Positions 34,299 through 44,270 of a stretch of DNA of 64,000 bases are shown here, piece by piece. The number at the start of each line of letters is the position of its first letter. Position 1 is the first letter of the stretch. The position numbers and the translations under genes were made by a program. This DNA is from Acidobacteriota bacterium (GTDB lineage: Bacteria > Acidobacteriota > UBA6911 > RPQK01 > JAJDTT01). The stretch covers positions 1 through 64,000 of the forward strand of contig JAPPLF010000016.1 of assembly GCA_028874215.1 (NCBI GenBank). The letters are read 5' to 3'. The notes under the pieces were generated by a model that saw only the letters and a program-made list of their open reading frames with translations, was not told the DNA's origin and made no database searches.

Positions 34299-36389
34299 AT
34301 GGACAGCTATCGAATCGGTGTGGACATCGGGGGAACGTTCACGGACCTGGTCATGATGAACGAGTCCACCGGAGAGTTGCGGCTCGTGAAAATGGCCAGC
34401 ACTCCCAGCGATCCCTCGGTGGGATTTCTGAACACGGTGGAACGTGCCTTGAAAGAATCCAAGGTGGCCGCCGCGGACGTCTCCTACAACGTCCATGGGA
34501 CCACTGTGGCGACCAATACACTCATTGAGGGGAAGGGCGCCCGGACAGCCTTGGTCGCCACCGAGGGGTTTCGGGACGTCCTGGAAATCGCCCGGCAGAT
34601 CCGGCCCAGACTCTACGACATCTTTTGCGAGAAGCCGAAGCCGGTGATTCCGCGGAACCGATGCTACGGAGTGCCGGGGCGCCTGGACTACGCCGGCCAG
34701 GTCCTCACTCCCCTGGATGAGGAATCGGCGCGGGAAGTGGCCCGCCGCATGAAGGAGGCCGCCGTCGAGTCGGTGGCCGTCTGCCTGCTGCATTCGTACG
34801 TCAACCCGTCGCACGAGAAACGGGTTCGCGACCTCCTTCGGGAGGAATTGCCGGGAGTGTTTCTGTCCATCTCGTCCGATCTCTGTCCGGAGATGAGGGA
34901 GTACTTTCGCGCCAGCACCACCGCCATCAACGCCGTGGTGATGCCCATCGTGACCCGCTACCTGGAGAACCTGGAGAACCGGTTGGCCCGTTTGGGTGTC
35001 GGCGTGGGGTTGCACCTCATGACCTCGGCCGGCGGGGTCATGGCCTCGGACGTGGCCAAGCGGGAACCGGTCCACCTGATCGAATCGGGACCGGCGGCCG
35101 GGGTCATCGCGACGCGTTACCTGGGAGAACTGGTGGGGACCCGGGACGTCATCAGTTTCGACATGGGAGGCACCACCGCCAAGCTCGGGCTGGTGGAAGG
35201 GGGAAACGTCAAGATCGCGCCCCATTTCGAAGTCGGCAGCGCCGCCGTGGCGGAGAGCAAGGGAGCCGGATACCCGGTCAGGACTCCCGTGGTCGACCTG
35301 GTGGAGATCGGCGCCGGCGGCGGGAGCATCGCCTGGATCGATCCCGGAGGCGCGTTGCGGGTCGGGCCGCGAAGCGGCGGCGCCGATCCGGGCCCCGCCT
35401 GCTACGGAAAGGGCCAGAAGGAACCGTGCATCACCGACGCCAACCTGGTGCTGGGACGTCTCAACCCGGACTATTTCATCGGGGGAGAACAGACGCTCGA
35501 TCCGGAGCTGGCGGAAGCGGCGGTCCGACAACTGGCCGGCCGGTTGGGACTGGGCGTGGTGGAGACGGCCAACGGGATCATCGAGATCGCCAACGCCAAC
35601 ATGATCGGCGCGGTCCGGACCATCTCGGTTCAAAGGGGCTTCGATCCACGGGACTTCGTATTGGTCGCCTTCGGGGGCGCCGGACCCATGCACGCCAACG
35701 GGTTGGCCCGGGAGTTGGGGATTCCCAAGGTGCTCATTCCCATGAGCCCGGGGGTGACCTCCGCCCTGGGATTGCTGGTGAGCGACATCAAGCACGATTA
35801 TGTCCGCGCCTTTCATCAGCAGATCGATTCACTCGATCTCGAGCTTCTCAACCGGTCCTTCTCCGAATTGGCCGAACGTGGCCGGGATGTCCTGTTCTCC
35901 GAGGGCATTTCCGGGGAAGACGTCACCTTTGCCCACTATCTGGACATGAGGTACGTGGGTCAGGGATACGAATTGAAGATCGAGATTCCTGGTCGAGACC
36001 TGACGGAGGGCGACAAAAGAACCGTGAACGAGGCCTTCTACAAGGAACACGAGCGGGCTTACGGCTATGCCGACGACACGGAACCGACGGAAGCGGTGGC
36101 ACTGAGGCTGACCGCCGTCGGGAGGATCCGGCAGCCGCGCCTGCGCCGGCTCGAGACCGGTACGGGTGACGCCGGCGATGCCGTCAAGAATGAACGGCCC
36201 GTCCACTTTGCCGAGCGTGGTGGTGCGGTCCCGTGCAAGGTCTACGATCGCTATCGCCTGAAGTCAGGAGACCGCATCATGGGGCCGGCCATCGTGGAGG
36301 AGGTGGATTCGACCGTGGTCCTCCATCCGGACTACCAGGCGGACGTCGACCTCCACGGCAACATTCTGATCCAGGACGGACAGCCATGA
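34299..36389 (+). CDS. hyuA: Hydantoinase/oxoprolinase subunit A
   Basis: ATP-dependent ring-opening or carboxylation subunit, cytoplasmic. 696 residues. The N-terminal domain starts RIGVDIGGTFTDLVM (actin-like phosphate loop) and continues NVHGTTVATNTLIEGKG. The catalytic half has SGPAAGVIATRYLG and ISFDMGGTTAKLGLVEGG, then FGGAGPMHANGLA. Members act on N-methylhydantoin, 5-oxoproline, acetone or acetophenone; sequence alone does not decide. AAGGA is only 1 nt from the ATG, so initiation is probably weak. The stop overlaps the hyuB start (ATGA). Confidence 0.93.
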   Translation: MDSYRIGVDIGGTFTDLVMMNESTGELRLVKMASTPSDPSVGFLNTVERALKESKVAAADVSYNVHGTTVATNTLIEGKGARTALVATEGFRDVLEIARQIRPRLYDIFCEKPKPVIPRNRCYGVPGRLDYAGQVLTPLDEESAREVARRMKEAAVESVAVCLLHSYVNPSHEKRVRDLLREELPGVFLSISSDLCPEMREYFRASTTAINAVVMPIVTRYLENLENRLARLGVGVGLHLMTSAGGVMASDVAKREPVHLIESGPAAGVIATRYLGELVGTRDVISFDMGGTTAKLGLVEGGNVKIAPHFEVGSAAVAESKGAGYPVRTPVVDLVEIGAGGGSIAWIDPGGALRVGPRSGGADPGPACYGKGQKEPCITDANLVLGRLNPDYFIGGEQTLDPELAEAAVRQLAGRLGLGVVETANGIIEIANANMIGAVRTISVQRGFDPRDFVLVAFGGAGPMHANGLARELGIPKVLIPMSPGVTSALGLLVSDIKHDYVRAFHQQIDSLDLELLNRSFSELAERGRDVLFSEGISGEDVTFAHYLDMRYVGQGYELKIEIPGRDLTEGDKRTVNEAFYKEHERAYGYADDTEPTEAVALRLTAVGRIRQPRLRRLETGTGDAGDAVKNERPVHFAERGGAVPCKVYDRYRLKSGDRIMGPAIVEEVDSTVVLHPDYQADVDLHGNILIQDGQP

Positions 36390-38161
36390 GCAAGAGCCAT
36401 GAGACGGGAAAAAAGGCTGCGGCACTCAGGATGGACCCCATCCGGTTCGAAGTCATTCGCAGCGCCTTCGAAGCCGCCGCCGACGAGATGGGCGCCGCCC
36501 TGAGAAAGGCGGCCTACTCCACCAACATCAAGACCCGTTCCGACTTCTCCTGTGCGCTGTTCGACTCCAAGCTCCGCATCATCGCCCAGTCCTTCTCCCA
36601 GCCGGTGCATCTGGCCTCCATGTCCAGAATGATCCCCAACACCATCCGGCAATACGGGATCGAGAAACTTCGTCCAGGCGACGCCCTGGTCATGAACCAC
36701 CCCTATCGGGGCGGCGTCCACCTCAACGACGTGGCCATCATGGCCCCCTTCTTCAGCGGCGGGCAGATCCACGGGTACGCGGCCACCATCGCGCACCATG
36801 TGGACATCGGCGGTTATGCGCCGGGTGGCTACTGCATTTCCACGGAGCTCTACCAGGAAGGGATCATCATTCCCCCGGCCAAGCTGGTTTCCGAGGGGGA
36901 GATCGTCGACGACGTCTTCCGCCTCATCCTGGCCAACATCCGCTCGCCACGGCAGTCCACAGGGGATTTTCGGGCCCAGATCGCCGCCTCGCTGCTGGGA
37001 CAGAAACGGATGGCCGAGATTCTCTCCAGGTTCGGCGCGGAGTCGATGGAGATCTTCGTCGATGAGCTGATCGAGTACACCGAGCGCTGGGCCCGGGCCG
37101 AGATCTCGAAACTCCCGGATGGAGTCTACGAAACCGAAACCCTGCTGGACGATGACGGGGTGACGGACCGGCCGATCCGGCTGGCGCTGAAGGTGGAGAT
37201 CAAGAAGGGGCGGGTCTCGTTCGATCTCACCGGATCGGACGACCAGCGCAGCTCTCCCATGAACGCCACCTTGACCCAGACCTATTCGCCCCTGGCCTAC
37301 GTCGTCAAGTGCCTGATCGATTCCGATATTCCCACCAACGAAGGCTTCTACCGGCTCATCGACGTGAAGGCGCCTCCGGGAACGGTGGTGAATGCAACTC
37401 CCCCGGTGGGCGTGGTCGGCGGCTGGGAAGTGGTCATGCGGCTGTGCTGTCTGGGTTTCCAGGCCCTTTCGGACGCGATGCCGAACAAGGTCATGGCCAG
37501 CACCAAGAGCATCAACTGCCACATGGCCTGCGGGGGAACCGATCCCCGCACCGGTGAGTACTACACCTTCATCGAGACCATGGCCGGCGGATGGGGAGGC
37601 CTTCCCACCAAGGACGGAATGGACGCCGTCCAGTCCCATATCCAGAACACGGAGAACTCAGCCATCGAGGAGACTGAGAACAATCTGCCCTTCCTGATCA
37701 CCCGCTACGAGCTGATTCCGGACTCGGAAGGGGCCGGCCGCTACCGGGGAGGATTGGGTCTGCGCCGCGACTGGAAGTTCCCCGGCCACGAGGCCACGCT
37801 GACGGTCTTCTCCGACAACCGGAAATTTGCGCCCTGGGGGCTGTTCGGAGGGGGGAGCGGATCTCCCTCCAGGTACATTCTCAACCCGGACGGAGAAGCG
37901 AAGGAACTCCCATCCAAGGTCACATTGCAGCTCCAGCCCGGCTCCGTCATCAGCTACCGGACGCCGGGCGGCGGTGGCTACGGGACTCCACTGGAGCGGG
38001 ACCCCGAGCGAGTGCTGGAAGACGTGGCCCAAGGCAAGGTGACGCGGGATCGGGCCCGGGACGTCTACGGCGTCGTCCTGGATGCGTCCGGAACGGCAGT
38101 GGATCTCCAGTCCACGCGAAGCCGGCGTGGCCGTCTTGCCGGGTCCCGCCAGCGGCGGTGA
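36386..38161 (+). CDS. hyuB: Hydantoinase/oxoprolinase subunit B
   Basis: 591 residues, partner of HyuA, together an ATP-dependent amidohydrolase or carboxylase. Family segments are intact: DFSCALFDSKLRIIAQS, VHLASMSRMIPN, NHPYRGGVHLNDVAI, TIAHHVDIGGYAPGG, TGSDDQRSSPMNAT, and the C-terminal GGGSGSPSRYILNPDG with TPGGGGYGTPLERDP. The start is the ATG overlapping the hyuA stop. The last ~20 residues are basic and atypical. It converges on the beta-helix gene with 16 bp between stops. Confidence 0.93.
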   Translation: MSKSHETGKKAAALRMDPIRFEVIRSAFEAAADEMGAALRKAAYSTNIKTRSDFSCALFDSKLRIIAQSFSQPVHLASMSRMIPNTIRQYGIEKLRPGDALVMNHPYRGGVHLNDVAIMAPFFSGGQIHGYAATIAHHVDIGGYAPGGYCISTELYQEGIIIPPAKLVSEGEIVDDVFRLILANIRSPRQSTGDFRAQIAASLLGQKRMAEILSRFGAESMEIFVDELIEYTERWARAEISKLPDGVYETETLLDDDGVTDRPIRLALKVEIKKGRVSFDLTGSDDQRSSPMNATLTQTYSPLAYVVKCLIDSDIPTNEGFYRLIDVKAPPGTVVNATPPVGVVGGWEVVMRLCCLGFQALSDAMPNKVMASTKSINCHMACGGTDPRTGEYYTFIETMAGGWGGLPTKDGMDAVQSHIQNTENSAIEETENNLPFLITRYELIPDSEGAGRYRGGLGLRRDWKFPGHEATLTVFSDNRKFAPWGLFGGGSGSPSRYILNPDGEAKELPSKVTLQLQPGSVISYRTPGGGGYGTPLERDPERVLEDVAQGKVTRDRARDVYGVVLDASGTAVDLQSTRSRRGRLAGSRQRR

Positions 38162-38177
38162 CGCTGCCCGGTGGTTC

Positions 38178-40028
38178 TCATTTGATGAGAACGAGTTTCA
38201 ACCGGCGGTGGGCCGGACTCCAACCTTCAATGAAGGGTCCCACTGCGATCACACCGCCGGGGTATTTGCGGCCGAAGTAGTCGAAACCCATCCGTTCGTC
38301 GCGGGTCACCTTCAGGACCTCGTCTTTCCGAGCCGACCAGGACAGGATCCCGTCCTCGGGTCCGATGGCAATGTCGAGGTTTGCCGTTCGGCTGTGGGAG
38401 TCCAGGCCGGTCGACTGCCATTCGGCCAAGCTGAAGTTCTGTCCTGCCCCCGAGACGATGTTGTAATCCGACACGTTCTCCGTATTGGCGTATTCGAACG
38501 GCACCGGGCACTCGGCGACGACATTGTTGATCACGCGGTTGTGCTTGGAGACGCCTACCCGGTCCCGGGTTTTGGTCTTCGTCATGCGGATGCCGTACGG
38601 CGCGCAGTTCACCAGCAGGTTGTGGGTCACCAGGAGCCGGTCGGAGTCGTGCAGGTAGAAACCGGAGCCCTGGACGTTGTAGACGACATTGTGATCGATC
38701 AGGTTGATGACGTTGGAGGCCTCGAAGAAGAGCCCCCCGGCGTAACTGGAGATGTCGTGAATCAGGTTCCGGGTGACCCGCGTGTTCCGGTTCGCGAAAT
38801 CGATCCAGATTCCCGACGAGGCATAGCAATCGTGAACGTGATTCCGGGTGACGACGGAATCCAGCATGATCAGGAGCTTGATGCCCGCCACCTCCCAGTA
38901 GCGCTCGACGTCCTGCCAACCGCAGTCGTGGACGTGATTGTCGGAAACGAGGCTGCGGGAGACGACGGTTCCTTGAATGCCGCCGGTGCCGCAGTCGTAC
39001 ACGTGGTTGCGGCGCACCAGGTGGTCTCCCGTCGTCTTCGCCAGCTCGTTCCGGTTCCCCGCGTTGGGGCCCTCTTCGGTGAACGCGCCGATCTCGATGC
39101 CCACCGCGTTGACGTGCCGGACGGTGTTTTCCTCGATGATCCAATGGCGGCCGCCCCAGGTCGTGATGGCGCCGTTTCCGGAGCGGATGAATCCGTTGCC
39201 GGCATGCTCGAACGTGAGCCCCTTGATCCGGATGTATTCCATCCCCTTCACCAGGGGGTTGATCAGGAACTGCCGTGTGGTCACCTCGATCTGCCGGGTG
39301 TTGGGGTCCCTGCGGTCGAACGGGTTGAGGTGCAGTTGCCGGTTCTCGCCGTCGATCCAGAACGTGCCGGCGACCCGGTGCAACTCCTCGATCCGGGCCA
39401 ACTGGGTCAGGCGCCGCCCGTCTTGAAACACCATGGCTCGCGGCAGGGTGTGGGGGATCCGTCCCCGCTCCGCCCGGGCCCAGCGCATGACCGCGAAGTC
39501 GGCGTCTGAAGTGTTGACGGCGGCAAACGGGTGGTTGTCGCCGAAGAACTCGGGGGGCAGATCCGCCTTCCAGACGTTGGCCGACTTGGACCGTCCCGAG
39601 TTGCTCCACACGGCCCTCAGCACCTCGGACCCGCTGATGACGGCCTCCGCGCCCGGCGCCGCCTCGAAGCTGACCATGCCGTCCGGGCCCGTGCCCCCCC
39701 GCCGCGGCCGGACCCACTCACGGTAGAGGCCCGATTTGATCAAGACCTTTTCTGCGGGCCGGACCACGTCCGCCGCACGTTGGATCGTCAGAAAAGGGGC
39801 CTCTTCGGTGCCAGGGTTGTCGTCCGCCGCCACGGGGTGCCGCTGGTCCACGTAGTAGACCCGCCGGTACTCGGTCACATCTTCCCAGGTCTGGAACTCC
39901 GTCCCGTCGGGAAGCAGGACCGGTGGATCCGGCACACCCGAAGTTCCGGCCGTCAGGATCCCGGCTCCCGCCGAAAACAAGCCCACGAGCGCGAAAACCG
40001 CAATCGGCGTCCTGAGACGTGTGATCAT
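38178..40028 (-). CDS. Secreted right-handed beta-helix protein
   Basis: 616 residues with a signal peptide (IAVFALVGLFSAGAGILTAG). After YYVDQRHPVAADDNPGTEEAPF and FLTIQRAADVV it carries many parallel beta-helix coils with Asn/His ladders, such as NHVHDCGW, RNHVHDCYASSGIW, RNLIHDISSYAGG and HNLLVNCAPYG, as in pectate-lyase-like or GH141-type enzymes. Polysaccharide lyase or hydrolase is likely; substrate unknown. AGGAGG lies 7 nt before the ATG. Last gene of the long minus-strand block. Confidence 0.8.
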   Translation of the reverse strand: MITRLRTPIAVFALVGLFSAGAGILTAGTSGVPDPPVLLPDGTEFQTWEDVTEYRRVYYVDQRHPVAADDNPGTEEAPFLTIQRAADVVRPAEKVLIKSGLYREWVRPRRGGTGPDGMVSFEAAPGAEAVISGSEVLRAVWSNSGRSKSANVWKADLPPEFFGDNHPFAAVNTSDADFAVMRWARAERGRIPHTLPRAMVFQDGRRLTQLARIEELHRVAGTFWIDGENRQLHLNPFDRRDPNTRQIEVTTRQFLINPLVKGMEYIRIKGLTFEHAGNGFIRSGNGAITTWGGRHWIIEENTVRHVNAVGIEIGAFTEEGPNAGNRNELAKTTGDHLVRRNHVYDCGTGGIQGTVVSRSLVSDNHVHDCGWQDVERYWEVAGIKLLIMLDSVVTRNHVHDCYASSGIWIDFANRNTRVTRNLIHDISSYAGGLFFEASNVINLIDHNVVYNVQGSGFYLHDSDRLLVTHNLLVNCAPYGIRMTKTKTRDRVGVSKHNRVINNVVAECPVPFEYANTENVSDYNIVSGAGQNFSLAEWQSTGLDSHSRTANLDIAIGPEDGILSWSARKDEVLKVTRDERMGFDYFGRKYPGGVIAVGPFIEGWSPAHRRLKLVLIK

Positions 40029-40074
40029 GGGTGATCCTCCTGGGATCTCGAGGCCATGGCTTTTCCCGCTCCTT

Positions 40075-41205
40075 TCATCGAACCTTCAGTTCCTCGATCA
40101 TATCGTGAATTCGGTCCAGAGCAGGGCTCAGGTAACCGTGCGGCAGACCGAAACTCACGCGCAGGAAGTGATCGATGCCAAAGTGATCTCCCGGCATGAT
40201 CAGGACACTCTTTTCCAAGGCGAGCCGCCGGGCCAGCCGGGTCGAGTTGATCTCCAAATGGTAACGAATGAAGGCGATCGCCCCGGCGTCCGGCGGCCTC
40301 AGGCTGAAGGTGCCCGGATGCCGGTCCATCCAGCTTCGGAGTATGGGATAACCTCGACGGATGTAGGAACGGGTGCGGCGCACCAGCCAGGGGCGGACTT
40401 CGGGAGACAGGGCCAGGGCCGCCAGCCGGTTGGAAAGCATGGTCGCGCTGATGGTCGTGTATTCATGCCGTGCCCAGAATTCGTCCACGATGCCGCCCGG
40501 CGCCACGACCCAGCCGATCCTCAGGCCCGGAAGCCCGTAGGCCTTGCTCAGGCTCCCCGTTGCCAGGACCTTGTCGTACCTTCCATAGAAGGTCGGCGTC
40601 TCCTGGTCGGTGACGCGCTCGGCCCCGGCATAGACTTCATCGGCCAGGATCCAGCTTCCGGACCGGTCAGCGATCTCGATGACGGCTTCCATTTCGGATT
40701 CGGTCAGAACGCGCCCGGTCGGGTTGTTGGGATTGCATACCGCGATCAGCCGGGTGTTGGCCGTCGCCATTGACTCCAGTTCGGCCAGATCCGGCGCCCA
40801 ACCCGTTTCCTCCCGCAGATGAAAGGTCTTCAATGCAAGGCCGTGGTTCTTCGCCAGTCCCCAGATCTGCATGTAGTTCGGGAGCATGACGACGATCTCG
40901 TCGCCGGGGTCCAGAAGGGTTCTGATCACGAGGTAGTTGGCCTCGATGGCACCGACCGTCACCAGGACGTTCTCAGGCGTTGCGCCCGGATAGAGCCGCG
41001 CAATGTTCCGCCGAAGCTCAGGTATTCCGTTGGTGTGGGGATAGTTCAGATCGGTGTCCAGCAAGCCCTCAAGAGTGCCGTTCTCCCGATCGACGAGCTC
41101 CCGGAGCAGGACCGGATGGGCGCCGCTCTCTGAGAGATTGAATTTCACCTCCTTCTCGAACCGGGACATCATCCGTTCCATTTGGAATGGCTGAAACACC
41201 CGCAT
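40075..41205 (-). CDS. Class I/II PLP aminotransferase
   Basis: 376 residues, fold type I. NPNNPTGRVL (near residue 164) and DEVYAG bind PLP; the Schiff-base lysine is in TGSLSKAYGLPGLRIGW near 228; the distal Arg lies in FLRVSFGLPHG. The acceptor is unknown. ATG 41205 has a perfect AGGAGGT 7 nt upstream; the longer frame is not credible. It lies 46 bp before the beta-helix gene. A cytosolic aminotransferase among secreted hydrolases suggests that the locus feeds on an amine or amino acid. Confidence 0.9.
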   Translation of the reverse strand: MRVFQPFQMERMMSRFEKEVKFNLSESGAHPVLLRELVDRENGTLEGLLDTDLNYPHTNGIPELRRNIARLYPGATPENVLVTVGAIEANYLVIRTLLDPGDEIVVMLPNYMQIWGLAKNHGLALKTFHLREETGWAPDLAELESMATANTRLIAVCNPNNPTGRVLTESEMEAVIEIADRSGSWILADEVYAGAERVTDQETPTFYGRYDKVLATGSLSKAYGLPGLRIGWVVAPGGIVDEFWARHEYTTISATMLSNRLAALALSPEVRPWLVRRTRSYIRRGYPILRSWMDRHPGTFSLRPPDAGAIAFIRYHLEINSTRLARRLALEKSVLIMPGDHFGIDHFLRVSFGLPHGYLSPALDRIHDMIEELKVR

Positions 41206-41303
41206 GGTTGCTACCTCCTCTGTTCGCCGAAAGGCGCCGTCACGTCTCACGCAAATCCTGTGGCCGGCACGGGGAGAGGCATCTGACCTCCGTTGAGCAG
41301 ACG

Positions 41304-42557
41304 TCAATCGCCGGCGTCGCGGCGGCCGGGAAGATCCAGGGCCAGCGACCGGAAGCCCCGGACGCGGTGAAACGTGATGTGCGTACTCTTGGCCTGCGAA
41401 TGCCGGCCTCCCAGCGCCGTCCGCACCGCCAGCAGCAGGTCATCCCCTTCCGGCAGCAGAGACGCGTAGTTGTAAGCTTCGCGAGGCTTCCTGGTCATGG
41501 CCACGCAGCCGGCCTGGAACCAGTTGTGGGCGTCGACACTGTACATCAGGATCAGAATCCGCCGATCGTCGCCCCCCGGGGCGCCGCCCAGCGAATCGAC
41601 GGGGATGTTGCCCGCCATCCAATACAACCCGGAAGGTTCGTCGCGGATGATGTGAAATTTGTTCTGCGCCCCAGGCATCGGGAAGAACTGCCCGAAGGTG
41701 TGTCTCAAGGTCGTCCCGTCATCCGCGAGGTCGGTGACCGCTGCCAGTCCGGCGGTGGATTGATGCGTCAGACCTTGAGCGGCTCCGCCGGGAACGCGGA
41801 GCCGATGGAAACCTCGGATCTCACCCTTCACCTCCACCAGGTTTGATTCGAGCCAGTGGTCCGGGCGTCGTCCGGCAGCCGGCACGCGGGTCAAGAGCGG
41901 CGGGGTGCCCGGGTAGTCCAGCCGGTCGGACATTCGCCAGGCGGACCTGTCCAGCAGATTCCGTGAGAGGTCCCCGGCAATGACCACGCACCCCTGGTAA
42001 TTTCGCAGATTCGGCGTGCCGTCGGCGTCCTGGTGCAGGTTGAAGGACCGGTAGAGGCGCCGGTCCTTGATCAGGACCCCGGTGGGCGCGTTCCAGTAGC
42101 TTCCCTCGAACAACGTGACCGGCTCCGTCCAGGATCGTCCTTCGTTGTTGGAGCGCAGGATCACGATGTTCCGGCGGATGGCCAGATTTCCAAGAAGATA
42201 CAACTTGGATTCATGCACGAACGGCTGCGCGGAGTGCAGATCGAGCGGAGGAAGCTGCCGCCAGGTCCGGCCTCCGTCGTCACTGACGGCCAGCCGAAAC
42301 CGGCGAGGCACCTGGGCGTTCGCGTCAATCAGGGTGTGTTCGAAGGTCACCAAGAGCCGGCCGCTGGGAAGCTTCACCAGCGCCGGTTCGTAGACGAACA
42401 GCCTCCCCGGATCGGGCGACTCGGCGACCACGGTTTTTTCGGTGTGGAGCATGGGGCCGGGCCTGCCGCCTGCGGCCTGCTGTGTCCAAGACGATGCCCC
42501 GAGCGTCATCATCCACCATGGCATGGCGAGAACAAGAAACTTGGTCTTGACGGTCAC
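41304..42557 (-). CDS. Exported sialidase-like BNR protein
   Basis: 417 residues with a signal region (FLVLAMPWWMMTLGASS). Two Asp-boxes are clear, SDDGGRTW near residue 92 and SNNEGRSW near 137, along with YEPALVKLPSGRLLVTFEH. It is a sialidase-superfamily beta-propeller, but FRIP is absent, so true sialidase activity is doubtful. The start is GTG 42557 with AAGGA 8 nt upstream. It lies 54 bp downstream of the symporter. Confidence 0.75.
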   Translation of the reverse strand: MTVKTKFLVLAMPWWMMTLGASSWTQQAAGGRPGPMLHTEKTVVAESPDPGRLFVYEPALVKLPSGRLLVTFEHTLIDANAQVPRRFRLAVSDDGGRTWRQLPPLDLHSAQPFVHESKLYLLGNLAIRRNIVILRSNNEGRSWTEPVTLFEGSYWNAPTGVLIKDRRLYRSFNLHQDADGTPNLRNYQGCVVIAGDLSRNLLDRSAWRMSDRLDYPGTPPLLTRVPAAGRRPDHWLESNLVEVKGEIRGFHRLRVPGGAAQGLTHQSTAGLAAVTDLADDGTTLRHTFGQFFPMPGAQNKFHIIRDEPSGLYWMAGNIPVDSLGGAPGGDDRRILILMYSVDAHNWFQAGCVAMTRKPREAYNYASLLPEGDDLLLAVRTALGGRHSQAKSTHITFHRVRGFRSLALDLPGRRDAGD

Positions 42558-42611
42558 TGGCGAATTCCTTGTTTGAGGTTGCTGAATCCGGACCCGGACC
42601 TGGTCCGCCGG

Positions 42612-44057
42612 TTACGGCTCTGACGAGTCCGGTCGGATCGGACGCGCATCGCGCGTCTCCCACCAGGTTCCGAGCGCCAGCAGCGAGACAGTGATGGGCA
42701 CCCCGATCAGAATGGGATCGATGGTCCAGACGACCACGATGGTGCCCACCTCCTGGACGCTTCCCAGGACCTGGTAGAGGATGATCACGCTGGCTCCGGT
42801 CAGCATGGAGGTGAGAACGGTTCTGGGAGCCCGCCGGACTCGGGGAAACAGGACCATCGCCGCCACCACGGGCGCCACCGAAGCTCCCATGATCCGTCCG
42901 CCCAGCCAGAACAGTTCGATCATCAAGGGAAAAACGTAGTAAATGGCGGCGGCCAGCGCGCCGACCAGAATGACGTTCAGGCGGTAGAGCCAGAGCTGAG
43001 CCCTGGGACTGGCGTTGGGATTGAGGAACCGGTTGTAGATGTCGATGGTGAAGTTGGAGGCGATGGTGTTGATGGTGGAGTCGAGAGTGGACATGCTGGC
43101 GGCCAGGATCCCCACGATGATTATGCTGCCCAATTGCCCCCCGGCCACGCCGAAGGTCATTTGGAGGAATACGTCGTCGCCGGAGATGTCCGCTCCGTAG
43201 AGGGCCCGCCCCAAGACGCCGATCAGCGGCGGAACCATGTACCAGATCGTCGAGATGATCCCGCCGTAGAGGAATCCCTTGTGGGCGGCGGCCGTGCTGG
43301 AGGCTGCCAACCCCCGCTGAATCACGCTCTGATAGCCGAAGGTGATGGATATGCCGATGATGACCCAGGCGATGACCTGGCTGGGACCGCCGGTGCCGAA
43401 GCTGCCGAGAAAGTCCGGGTCCTCGATGGACCGCAGTACGGAAAAACCTCCGGCGCCCAGAAAACCGAAAACCACGAGCGCGACGGATCCGATGGAGACG
43501 ATGAAGAACTGGATCGCGTCCGTCACCAGGATGGCCCACATCCCACCCAGGAAGACGTAGACCAGGGTCAAGGCCCCGACCAGCGCCAGGGACTGCAGCA
43601 GCGAGATCTGCAGGATGCTGGAAGTGACCACGGCCAGGGAACCCATGACTCCCGCGGTGGCGCCCAAGTCCCGAAGGATGATGAGGGAAAGGGAAACGAG
43701 GCGGTGACGGGGGCCGTAGAAGCGCTCGAAGAGCTGGGGAACGGTGATGATTCGGGTGGCCCGAAGGCGCGGGACCACGTAGTAGGACATCCAGATGGTG
43801 GCGAGGACGAATGAACCGCCGGTCCAGTAGGCGCTCAAGCCGAAGTCCTTGGCCACTCCCGAGATCCCGATCAGGGTGGTCCCGTTGATCCAGGTTGCGG
43901 CCACCGAGAAGGCGATCAACCAGGGTCCGGAGCTGCGGCCGGCGACGGCCATGTCCTCCATCCGGCCGACCCGCGTCCGGGCGGCCCAGATGCCGATCCC
44001 GAACATCAGGAGCAGGTAGGTTGCGATCAGCCACCAGGAGGGCTGGAACTCTTCCAT
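42612..44057 (-). CDS. SSS-family sodium/solute symporter
   Basis: 481 residues, about thirteen transmembrane helices. The TM1 pattern LLLMFGIGIWAARTRVGRME, the DMAVAGRSSGPWLIAFS segment and the TM8 sodium-site region ASMSTLDSTINTIASNFTIDI are typical of the solute:sodium symporter family. The substrate may be a sugar, amino acid, carboxylate or urea-like compound. GAGG lies 7 nt before the ATG. A 60-residue membrane protein is encoded 3 bp upstream, as in several SSS operons with small accessory subunits. Confidence 0.92.
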   Translation of the reverse strand: MEEFQPSWWLIATYLLLMFGIGIWAARTRVGRMEDMAVAGRSSGPWLIAFSVAATWINGTTLIGISGVAKDFGLSAYWTGGSFVLATIWMSYYVVPRLRATRIITVPQLFERFYGPRHRLVSLSLIILRDLGATAGVMGSLAVVTSSILQISLLQSLALVGALTLVYVFLGGMWAILVTDAIQFFIVSIGSVALVVFGFLGAGGFSVLRSIEDPDFLGSFGTGGPSQVIAWVIIGISITFGYQSVIQRGLAASSTAAAHKGFLYGGIISTIWYMVPPLIGVLGRALYGADISGDDVFLQMTFGVAGGQLGSIIIVGILAASMSTLDSTINTIASNFTIDIYNRFLNPNASPRAQLWLYRLNVILVGALAAAIYYVFPLMIELFWLGGRIMGASVAPVVAAMVLFPRVRRAPRTVLTSMLTGASVIILYQVLGSVQEVGTIVVVWTIDPILIGVPITVSLLALGTWWETRDARPIRPDSSEP

Positions 44058-44060
44058 CGC

Positions 44061-44243
44061 TTATCCTCGCAGGAGAACTCCCCAGATCCAGACGTAGGCG
44101 AAACCGGCCAGGACCAGCAGGGCCAGGCTCAACCAGGGGTTCAGCCGCGGCAACTCGACCCGGTCCATCAGGTCGAGCTCATGGCTGGCGTACCGATAGG
44201 ATTCTCCCCTGTCGTCCCGGGTTTCGGTCTTATCGGGTTCCAT
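44061..44243 (-). CDS. Small single-span membrane protein beside SSS symporter
   Basis: 60 residues: an acidic N-terminus (EPDKTETRDDRGESYRYASH) and one hydrophobic helix (LSLALLVLAGFAYVWIWGVLL). A purine-rich AAGGGGG precedes the ATG. Its stop lies 3 bp before the symporter start, so it is almost certainly cotranslated. I infer a symporter accessory subunit; no family name is assigned. Confidence 0.7.
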   Translation of the reverse strand: MEPDKTETRDDRGESYRYASHELDLMDRVELPRLNPWLSLALLVLAGFAYVWIWGVLLRG

Positions 44244-44270
44244 CGTTCCCCCTTGGAAATTTCGTTCCCT

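Noticed and set aside
34134-35816. 560-codon minus-strand open frame
   Set aside because: Antisense to hyuA.
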